From Candidatus Zambryskibacteria bacterium RIFOXYD1_FULL_40_13 (GTDB lineage: Bacteria > Patescibacteriota > Minisyncoccia > Phycocordibacterales > DATDWN01): a stretch of DNA of 33,717 nt. The notes beneath the pieces are model-generated. The model did not search any database and was not told where the DNA came from. It saw only the letters and a list, made by a program, of their open reading frames with translations. Below are positions 1 to 7,750 of the stretch, piece after piece (position 1 is the first letter of the stretch; each line of letters starts with the position of its first letter). A program made the position numbers and the translations under genes. Location of the stretch: positions 47,095 through 80,811 of the forward strand of contig MHWY01000004.1 of the NCBI GenBank assembly GCA_001824295.1, written 5' to 3'.

Positions 1-2
1 GT

Positions 3-626
3 GTCTATCCACTAGATCTTATTGTGGCCTTGGATAGGTCTGGTAGCATGAGGTCTGAAAATGTGGACCCACCAGAGCCGTTTAATACTGTCATTAATAC
101 CGCAAAGAATTTTATAAATAATCTTACAGACGAGGACCAAGTTGCTGTCACTTCCTTTGGGACAAACTCAAAACAAGAAAGCACTTTATCCCTCAATAAA
201 AATGTTGCTATAGAAGCTATTAATAATTTATCCTTGGGCACAACAACGGAACAAACAAATATCACTGAAGGTCTGGCAAGCGCGTTTAATGAATTGAAAT
301 CCTCCCGAGGGAGAGTAAACAGTAAAAGTGTGTTGGTGTTGTTGACGGATGGAATTCCGACAGAGCCAAAAAGAGTGGTTGCAGATTATCCAATGACTTC
401 TGCCCAAGCCATTTCTGCTCAAATAAAAGATTCAGGAATAACTATATACACGATTGGTTTGGGTAAGGAGGTTAGTGACCAGTTTTTGAAGAGTATCAGT
501 TCTGACGCGGGGCATTATTTTTACGCTCCGAATAAAGAAATGCTTTCGGATATATATAACAAGATCACATCTAATCTTTGTATAAAAAAACCAAATGTTA
601 TAAATGTAATATATCGTGTTCTATAA
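3..626 (+). CDS. von Willebrand factor A domain protein, 5'-truncated by the window edge
   Basis: Frame is open to the left edge (VYPLDLIVALDRSGSM...). MIDAS-like DRSGS, then LLTDGIPTEP and TIGLGKEV as in vWA folds. Confidence 0.85.
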   Translation, partial: VYPLDLIVALDRSGSMRSENVDPPEPFNTVINTAKNFINNLTDEDQVAVTSFGTNSKQESTLSLNKNVAIEAINNLSLGTTTEQTNITEGLASAFNELKSSRGRVNSKSVLVLLTDGIPTEPKRVVADYPMTSAQAISAQIKDSGITIYTIGLGKEVSDQFLKSISSDAGHYFYAPNKEMLSDIYNKITSNLCIKKPNVINVIYRVL

Positions 627-1767
627 ATTCATTATGTATTTATTTCACATAAAGAATTTTCTTAAAAATATAGACTGGGTTTTGTTCATCTCTGCAATCC
701 TAGTAACTCTTGCGGGACTAGTGACTATGAATTCGTTTGTTGACAATAGCCGTTTTTTTGAAAGACAAACTACGTGGCTCGTAGTTTCCATTCTGGTATT
801 TTTTATTGCTAGTTTTGTAGACTGGGGGTTTTTGAAAAACACGCGGATTATTGTAACACTATTTGCTTTGTCTGTTGGGTTACTCTCATTACTTTTTATA
901 TTAGGTAGTGTATTTAAGGGTGCACAAAGCTGGTTTAATCTTGGCGCCTTCTCCTTTCAGCCCGCTGACCCCATTAAGCTTGTTATAATTCTGCTCCTAT
1001 CAAAATATTTTTCTAGGAGACACATTGAAATTGCAAATATACGGCACATTTTAGTTTCTGGGTTTTATGTTTTTGTTGTCTTTGTTTTAGTATTTTTACA
1101 ACCAGATTTTGGGTCGGCTATTATTATTTTTTTTATATGGCTTGGGATGGTCCTTGTTTCTGGAATATCAAAAAAACACTTGCTCGCAGTGTTTCTTATC
1201 GCGGTGGTCGTTTTTGGTGGGTTATGGTTTTTTGCTTTCAAACCATATCAAAAAAGTAGAATTATCAGTTTTATTCATCCTCTAACAGATATACGTGGTA
1301 CTGGATATAATGCGTATCAGTCTACTATCGCAGTTGGCTCAGGGGAGCTCTTTGGTAAGGGGATTGGATATGGAACTCAAAGCAAATTACAATTTTTACC
1401 AGAATACCAGACAGACTTTATATTTGCAGCTTTTGCCGAAGAGTGGGGCTTCGCTGGGGTTGTTTTGCTCTTTATTTTGTATGGAACAATTTTTTGGCGA
1501 CTACTCCAAATAGCCTTTAAGGGAAACGGTAATTTTGAGATTTTATTTGGTGTTGGTCTGTGTATTTTGCTCTTGGTACACACAATTATTCATGTTGGTA
1601 TGAATATAGGATTGTTGCCAGTTACAGGTAACACCTTGCCATTTATGAGCTACGGTGGGAGTCATTTGCTAACAGAATTTTTGGGGCTAGGAATGCTTAT
1701 GGGGATGAGGAGAGGGGCGCGAGCGGTGCATAAGGAGATTGCCTCCAACGAAATGGTTGGTATATAA
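616..1767 (+). CDS. SEDS-family peptidoglycan polymerase (RodA/FtsW type)
   Basis: Multi-TM protein with the SEDS signature GLLPVTGNTLPFMSYGGSHLL and QPDFGSA. The start may be ATG 634 rather than GTG 616. Confidence 0.9.
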   Translation: MFYKFIMYLFHIKNFLKNIDWVLFISAILVTLAGLVTMNSFVDNSRFFERQTTWLVVSILVFFIASFVDWGFLKNTRIIVTLFALSVGLLSLLFILGSVFKGAQSWFNLGAFSFQPADPIKLVIILLLSKYFSRRHIEIANIRHILVSGFYVFVVFVLVFLQPDFGSAIIIFFIWLGMVLVSGISKKHLLAVFLIAVVVFGGLWFFAFKPYQKSRIISFIHPLTDIRGTGYNAYQSTIAVGSGELFGKGIGYGTQSKLQFLPEYQTDFIFAAFAEEWGFAGVVLLFILYGTIFWRLLQIAFKGNGNFEILFGVGLCILLLVHTIIHVGMNIGLLPVTGNTLPFMSYGGSHLLTEFLGLGMLMGMRRGARAVHKEIASNEMVGI

Positions 1768-1890
1768 AACTCGCAAAATCACCTCATCTGCGTTGTTGCA
1801 GTTCAATTTTGTTCATTCACCGTACGACAAGTACGGCTCATTCACAAAATCTCCTGCGCCTAGCATCTAAGGCAATTTTCCGAGTTTTAT
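1764..1890. repeat. Compound inverted-repeat element between convergent genes (REP/MITE-like or bidirectional terminator)
   Basis: Terminal IR ATAAAACTCGCAAAAT / ATTTTCCGAGTTTTAT (15/16 complementary), central CCGTAC-gacaa-GTACGG hairpin, and matching ATTTTGT/ACAAAAT and GCAG/CTGC blocks between them. Confidence 0.6.
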
Positions 1891-1895
1891 TACAC

Positions 1896-2396
1896 TCAAG
1901 TACGATGTGGTGGAGTTCGATTTGGGTTACCAAATGCGTCTGCTATAAGACCATAAATCTCCCCTGGTTCAGCAATTTGGCTTGCTACTCTTAAAACAAA
2001 TTCTCGTGCAGAAGTTGGCCAATTATATTTTTCTAGGATATTGCGATTGGTGTCCAGTAATTTTTGTAGTGCTTTTGGGTGATACGCAAATAATGCTCCA
2101 GCAAATACAAAAGTATCGGGTCCAGGCTCTAAAACTATAACCTCAACTCCTCTTTCATTTAAGTATTTTGTAAGCTCTTCTTCGTTTCTATCAGAAAACT
2201 TCCCCAGAGTGTTTAGCGGTAAATAGCCCATTGGCTTTTCAGGACCAATGCGATATAGGTCTTCCATGTATATTACTCCAGGATTTTCAATTAAAAATTT
2301 CTTTTTTTCTGGTTCGGTAATTTCAAATTTTTTCTCTGGCTCTTCCTGAATCTCGAATTTTTTTGGTTCATTTATCTCAAATTTGTGCCTTTCCAT
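1896..2396 (-). CDS. Hypothetical protein with N-terminal KFEI-E/P-K repeats
   Basis: Complete 166 aa ORF. N-terminus is MERHKFEINEPKKFEIQEEPEKKFEITEPEKKKFLIENPG. TATAAT lies 7 nt upstream of ATG on the minus strand. Confidence 0.65.
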   Translation of the reverse strand: MERHKFEINEPKKFEIQEEPEKKFEITEPEKKKFLIENPGVIYMEDLYRIGPEKPMGYLPLNTLGKFSDRNEEELTKYLNERGVEVIVLEPGPDTFVFAGALFAYHPKALQKLLDTNRNILEKYNWPTSAREFVLRVASQIAEPGEIYGLIADAFGNPNRTPPHRT

Positions 2397-2397
2397 A

Positions 2398-3549
2398 TTA
2401 TTGATTATATAAATTAATTGTCTTTTCTAACATTTGTTTAAGAGAAAATTCTTTTTCCATGCGTTCTTGGAGTTTGAGGCCAAACATTTTTCGCTCGCTA
2501 GGATAGTCTATCATATATTGTATGGCTTTTGTTATTTGTTCAACATTTGTTTTTTCAACTAGAATTCCGTTTGTGTCACTTGTTATGATATCTGGAATAC
2601 CACCAACAGAGCTTGCTATAACAGGTAGGCCAGCGAGACCGGCTTCAAGGATGGTATAGGGGAGACCTTCTTTAACTGAAGTCAGTGTAAAAATATCAAA
2701 GGCCTTCAAGTACTGATTTGCTTCTGAAAGAAAACCAACAAGAAAAACTTTGTTCTCCATGTTGTTGGCTTTTAGTAATTTTTCCAAATTTTGTCTCTCT
2801 TCTCCTTCCCCAATAATAAAACAAATAAAAGGAGTATCTATTTTGCTAAGTGCAGATATTGTGTACTCCAGCCCCTTGTTTTTATGAAGTTCAGAAATTG
2901 TTCCAAGCCACAAAACTGACTCTGCTGACATTTCATATCCACAGCGTAATAGCAACTCTTTTCTTGCAATCTCCTTTTCTACAAAAGAAATCTTATCCAC
3001 CCCGTTTTTTATTAGAGTAACTTTGTTTTTAGAGAAAGGCATTCTAAGTGCTTGTTTTCTTTCTTTTTCGGCAATAACAATTGTTTTGTGACTTAGCAAA
3101 ACAGTCAGCCAAGATAAAAGCAGAATAAACATTTTACCGAGTTTACTTCTAGTTTCATTGAAGGTCCAACCGTGAACGGTAAAAATGATTTTCTTTATTC
3201 CAAGCAATCTACCGACTACAGTCCCTAATCCTCCCGCCTTTGGGCTATTTAAGTGCAGTACATCTGGAGATTCTTTCCTCAGTATCTTAAGAAGAAAAAG
3301 AAAACTCCTTATCTCTGAAAGTACAGAGATGTCACGCCTTAAACCTGCAATTTCATACGTTCTAATATTTTTTTCTTCCAACCTATCCTTCAATATCTTT
3401 CCTTCGCCCACAACAACAAATACATCATAGCTATTTTTAGGCAGGGAAGTTGCAAGTGAGTAAACGTATTTTTGGGCACCTCCCCATACCCCTTTTGTGA
3501 CAAAAAAACACACTTTTTTCTTCGGTTTTATATCCCTTAAATCTTGCAT
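2398..3549 (-). CDS. Glycosyltransferase family 4 (GT-B fold)
   Basis: KGVWGGAQKYVYSLA N-terminus, LHLNSPKAGGLG, and the C-terminal KEGLPYTILEAGLAGLPVIASSVGGIPDII motif. Confidence 0.9.
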   Translation of the reverse strand: MQDLRDIKPKKKVCFFVTKGVWGGAQKYVYSLATSLPKNSYDVFVVVGEGKILKDRLEEKNIRTYEIAGLRRDISVLSEIRSFLFLLKILRKESPDVLHLNSPKAGGLGTVVGRLLGIKKIIFTVHGWTFNETRSKLGKMFILLLSWLTVLLSHKTIVIAEKERKQALRMPFSKNKVTLIKNGVDKISFVEKEIARKELLLRCGYEMSAESVLWLGTISELHKNKGLEYTISALSKIDTPFICFIIGEGEERQNLEKLLKANNMENKVFLVGFLSEANQYLKAFDIFTLTSVKEGLPYTILEAGLAGLPVIASSVGGIPDIITSDTNGILVEKTNVEQITKAIQYMIDYPSERKMFGLKLQERMEKEFSLKQMLEKTINLYNQ

Positions 3550-3585
3550 ATTTCATTATTTTAACATATAATATTGCTACTTTCC

Positions 3586-4932
3586 ATGAGTAATCTCATT
3601 AAAAAAGAAGCAATTATTCTCTTTTTTGGAGACCTATTTTTCTTTGCTTTTTCTCTTTGGTTTTCACTTTATATTCGTTTTGCGGAAATTCCAGCTTGGG
3701 ATTTGTTCAAGGTGCACCTAGCCCCATTTTCTATACTTTTTTTGGTCTGGGTTTTGGTCTATTTTATTGCGGGATTGTATGAAAAGCATACCTTGATTCT
3801 TAAGAGTCGGTTGCCTGGTATTATATTCAATACGCAAGTTATCAACAGTGTTTTTGCAGTTGCTTTCTTTTATATAATTCCAGTCTTTGGCATTACACCA
3901 AAAACCATTCTCTTTATTTATCTTCTTGTCTCTTTTGTTTGTATTTTGCTCTGGAGACTCTATGGTAATGTTTTTTTTAGTGATAACGAGAAGCAACCTG
4001 CTTTACTTATTGGCTCCGGGGAAGAGATGAAAGAGCTTCTTTTTGAAGTAAACAATAATAACAGATATAATCTTACTTTTGTTTCCTCAATTGATGTATC
4101 TGATGTTTCCTCAATGGATATTCAGGAAGATGTAGTGACTGCGGTGTACTCAAACGATATAAAAATTATTGCAGTTGATTTTTCCCACGAAAACATGGCA
4201 CCTCTCCTGCCACACTTGTATAACCTGATTTTCTCTAAAGTTCGCTTTATTGACTCTCATCGTATATATGAAGATATCTTTGACAGGATTCCTTTGTCTC
4301 TCGTCACTTATAGTTGGTTTTTGGAAAACATCTCCGTCTCCCCTAAATTTACTTATGATTTTCTAAAGAGAGTAATGGATACTATTTTGTCTTTCATATT
4401 AGGACTTCTTTCTTTGGTTTTTTATCCATTTGTTTATGTTGCCATAAAGCTAGATGATGGTGGTGCTATATTTATCTCGCAGGAGCGTGTGGGAAAAGAT
4501 GGAAAAAATATATGTTTGTATAAGTTTAGGTCAATGACAAGAAATGAGATTAACCTGTCATCTGGTGGTGAAAACAAAATAACTAAGGTTGGAAATTTTT
4601 TACGTAAGACCAGAATAGACGAACTCCCACAACTATGGAATGTATTCAAGGGAGACATTTCACTTATTGGACCACGACCAGAATTGCCTTCTGGGGTGGC
4701 TATATATGATAAGGAGATTCCATACTACAACATAAGGCATCTAATAAAGCCTGGACTTTCTGGTTGGGCTCAAATTCACCAAGAAAATCATCCACACCAC
4801 AGAGCGGAAATAAACCTAACCAGAGAGAAACTGACATATGATATTTTTTATATTAAGAATCGGTCTTTTTGGTTGGATATTAAAATAGCCCTTAAAACAA
4901 TTAAGGCACTAATATCAAGACAGGGGCTGTAA
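3586..4932 (+). CDS. Polyprenyl glycosylphosphotransferase / bacterial sugar transferase (WbaP/WcaJ-like)
   Basis: N-terminal TM helices; C-terminal FISQERVGKDGKNICLYKFRSM, KTRIDELPQLWNVFKGDISLIGPRPE and KPGLSGWAQI are hallmarks of the bacterial sugar transferase domain. The ORF can be extended to TTG 3574. Confidence 0.92.
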   Translation: MSNLIKKEAIILFFGDLFFFAFSLWFSLYIRFAEIPAWDLFKVHLAPFSILFLVWVLVYFIAGLYEKHTLILKSRLPGIIFNTQVINSVFAVAFFYIIPVFGITPKTILFIYLLVSFVCILLWRLYGNVFFSDNEKQPALLIGSGEEMKELLFEVNNNNRYNLTFVSSIDVSDVSSMDIQEDVVTAVYSNDIKIIAVDFSHENMAPLLPHLYNLIFSKVRFIDSHRIYEDIFDRIPLSLVTYSWFLENISVSPKFTYDFLKRVMDTILSFILGLLSLVFYPFVYVAIKLDDGGAIFISQERVGKDGKNICLYKFRSMTRNEINLSSGGENKITKVGNFLRKTRIDELPQLWNVFKGDISLIGPRPELPSGVAIYDKEIPYYNIRHLIKPGLSGWAQIHQENHPHHRAEINLTREKLTYDIFYIKNRSFWLDIKIALKTIKALISRQGL

Positions 4933-4982
4933 ATTATCCACACTCCATACACAACACATTTTTTTTATAGTATAATTAATCC

Positions 4983-5450
4983 ATGATTAATAATACTATA
5001 TTAAGATATTTTTATATTGTTTTAATTATCTTGATTGTGTTGTTACTTGGTGTTTTCTTTTACACGAGAGACTCGTCAGAGGAACCATATCAAGTGTTAA
5101 CTTCTTCTGTTTATGAAAAAGGAACAAAAGTTGATTTGTACAGAGATCTTCCACCTGATTTTCCACAAGAAATTGTTTTAGAGGACAAGGTGCTTGATTA
5201 TTCTGGAAGCGTTATTAACCCACAAGGCAAAACCCAGACAACGGTATCATATATTTCAGACAAACGCTCACAGAACATAGTGGATATCTATATAAAATAT
5301 TTACCAGATGTCGGATGGACTGTCGTTGAAAAAATATCTTACCCAAATGTATCAATTATAAGGGCCGAGAAGGGGGGGGATAAGGTTATTGTATCTATTG
5401 CCCCAGTCAATGGTTCTGGGGTAATGGTCACTTTTCAATATGAAAAATAA
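4983..5450 (+). CDS. Hypothetical membrane-anchored protein
   Basis: N-terminal TM helix followed by a small extracytoplasmic domain. TATAAT 6 nt before ATG. Confidence 0.7.
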   Translation: MINNTILRYFYIVLIILIVLLLGVFFYTRDSSEEPYQVLTSSVYEKGTKVDLYRDLPPDFPQEIVLEDKVLDYSGSVINPQGKTQTTVSYISDKRSQNIVDIYIKYLPDVGWTVVEKISYPNVSIIRAEKGGDKVIVSIAPVNGSGVMVTFQYEK

Positions 5451-7725
5451 TATTAAACATATGAATAGTGTTTTTTCTAAATTTTTTATTATAAGTGTTG
5501 TCTTGCTAATAGGAATTGTTTATTTAAATCCCACACATGTATATGGATTGGGCGTTTGTGCTCCTGATTTTCCGGGTAGTGTTGGTACTCCCAGGATAAC
5601 AGTTGATATAAATGGTACAAGTTATTCAGAGAATAATTCTGTCACCGTACAATCGGGTTCCAAGGTTTCTTTTGTTGTTCATACTTACGCAGAACCTAGT
5701 TCGGTAAACACAGTTAGTTATCCAGGAGGTTCCAATATGTATTATGCCCCAAATAGTGGTGGAAGAAGCTACACGACGGAAACAATGAATAGTAACGGAA
5801 CAATATACGTTTCTGTGGAGCAGAATTGTGATGAAGAATGGGATGATGCTAGTGGTCACCACGGGCCATTCCCCGCTCCATTTAAGGAAATATCAATTAA
5901 TCTTAACGTGTCTTCACCATCAGTTAACGGCTCTTGTTCCCCAACTCACTACAACTGTTCCGCAGGAAACAGGGGTAATACGGAAGAGAGAAGCGATGAA
6001 TACAGATGGTGGTGTAATGGTACGAATGGAGGTACTAATAAACTATGTACGGAAACAAAAACATCCACACCTCCACCCACCAATCCAACCAAAATTAACG
6101 GTTCTTGCTCTCCAACTCACTATAACTGTTCTTTAGGTACCCTTGGTCCAACAGCAGAATATCCTGACCAATATCAGTGGTGGTGCAATGGTACGAATGG
6201 AGGTACTAATAAATTATGTTCTGAATCAAAGTCAACCTCTCCTGTTAACGGTTCTTGCTCTCCAACCCACTACAACTGTTCTCTGGGTACCCTTGGTCCA
6301 ACAGCAGAGTATTCCAACCAGTATCAATGGTGGTGCAATGGCAAGAATGGTGGCACAAACAGACTGTGTGTTGAAATGAAATCCGCACCAATTAATGCTT
6401 CATGCTCTCCAACTCACTACAACTGTATTCTTGGAAATTTGGGTGCGACAGAAGAGAGAAGTGATGAATACAGATGGTGGTGTAATAGTCCGAATGGTGG
6501 AAGTAATGTTCTATGTTCAGAAGTAAAAACCTCCAAAATCTGTTCAATAAATTCTTTTACGGCCGACAATTCAAATCCAAACCTAGGTACTGGTACAACA
6601 CTAAGATTTTCTTTAAGTGGTTCTAACACAACTTGGTCTCTTGCTTTATTAGCTGGAACAACCCAACCCTCTTCTAGCTCTGGTGTAAATTCCGGTACAG
6701 TTACAACAGGTAACTTAAATGCGGTTCATATCTATAGATTAACCTGTGACAACACAACCAGAGATTTAACAGTCATCCCAAAGAATTTACCACCACAAAC
6801 ATGTCAGAATCCATCTGCTAGTAACTATGGTGGCCCACTTCCATGCGTTTTTGTTCCTCCAGGAGGAGTATCAGTTGATGTATTAATAAAGAAAAGCATT
6901 GAGTCAGATAGTCAATACAGAAGCAGTTTATCTCTTGCAAGTAGTGAAACCAATGCGCCGTTGCGAATACTATATACGGTTGCTAATGCCAACAACTGTA
7001 TAGGGATTGGCTCATGGTCCGGGGTGCGGCATAACTACACAGATTCTGATCCAGTAACAGGACCAACCACACCTGGAACATATTATTATGGTGTGAGATG
7101 TACTGGTACCTCTGGGGGCGTGGCTGAGGATTCAGTTACTGTGGTTATGAGTTCTTTGCCGAACGAAACATGTCGAGACATTAACGCAGATAATTATGGT
7201 GGACCGACGCCATGCACATACAATCAACAGGTAAATGGTTCTTGTGGAGACAGAAACACAACCTATGTTTTTGGTACAGAAGATTATCCTGCTGAAAGCA
7301 AGTTCTGTTCACTTGGAACACTGAGAACAAATAGTGGCTTAGTACCTGTTTTTCCACAACCCGGTGAAAGTACATCTTGGTTTTGTGATGGTATAAATGG
7401 AGGTGGAAATGCTGGACCGTGTACGACACGTCTAGATGTGCAAACATTTAGAATTACCGCAGAACATTCAACTGGTGGTACTGTAAAAAGTACAACAGAT
7501 AGCAACATAAATTGTGGGGACAATTGCTCCCATAATTATGGGGTGGGAAGTAGTGTTACTTTACAAGCTCTTCCTGGTTCAACTTATTGGAAGCTTGGTG
7601 GGTGGATAACTTCTCCACCAAGTATTTGTATGGGGGATGGTTTGTGTGTCATTAGTAATATTGACAAGAATGTGACAGCCAGAGCAGTGTTTGTTTTAAG
7701 AGCATTTAACTATATAGAATTTTAG
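5440..7725 (+). CDS. Large secreted Cys-rich repeat protein 1 (four CxxxHYNC/WWC/NGGxNxxC repeats, shared C-terminal module)
   Basis: Signal peptide (KFFIISVVLLIGIVYLNPTHVYG); repeated NGSCSPTHYNCS...WWCNGTNGGTNKLC; two CxxxxAxNYGGPxPC motifs; C-terminal ...LRAFNYIEF. Confidence 0.85.
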   Translation: MKNNIKHMNSVFSKFFIISVVLLIGIVYLNPTHVYGLGVCAPDFPGSVGTPRITVDINGTSYSENNSVTVQSGSKVSFVVHTYAEPSSVNTVSYPGGSNMYYAPNSGGRSYTTETMNSNGTIYVSVEQNCDEEWDDASGHHGPFPAPFKEISINLNVSSPSVNGSCSPTHYNCSAGNRGNTEERSDEYRWWCNGTNGGTNKLCTETKTSTPPPTNPTKINGSCSPTHYNCSLGTLGPTAEYPDQYQWWCNGTNGGTNKLCSESKSTSPVNGSCSPTHYNCSLGTLGPTAEYSNQYQWWCNGKNGGTNRLCVEMKSAPINASCSPTHYNCILGNLGATEERSDEYRWWCNSPNGGSNVLCSEVKTSKICSINSFTADNSNPNLGTGTTLRFSLSGSNTTWSLALLAGTTQPSSSSGVNSGTVTTGNLNAVHIYRLTCDNTTRDLTVIPKNLPPQTCQNPSASNYGGPLPCVFVPPGGVSVDVLIKKSIESDSQYRSSLSLASSETNAPLRILYTVANANNCIGIGSWSGVRHNYTDSDPVTGPTTPGTYYYGVRCTGTSGGVAEDSVTVVMSSLPNETCRDINADNYGGPTPCTYNQQVNGSCGDRNTTYVFGTEDYPAESKFCSLGTLRTNSGLVPVFPQPGESTSWFCDGINGGGNAGPCTTRLDVQTFRITAEHSTGGTVKSTTDSNINCGDNCSHNYGVGSSVTLQALPGSTYWKLGGWITSPPSICMGDGLCVISNIDKNVTARAVFVLRAFNYIEF
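5923..6530 (+). repeat. Four tandem ~45 aa four-Cys repeats within the CDS
   Basis: Copies begin VNGSCSPTHYNC, INGSCSPTHYNC, VNGSCSPTHYNC and INASCSPTHYNC. Copies 2 and 3 are close to identical in DNA over long stretches. Confidence 0.9.
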
Positions 7726-7750
7726 AATTAAAATTAGTAATCAAACCATT

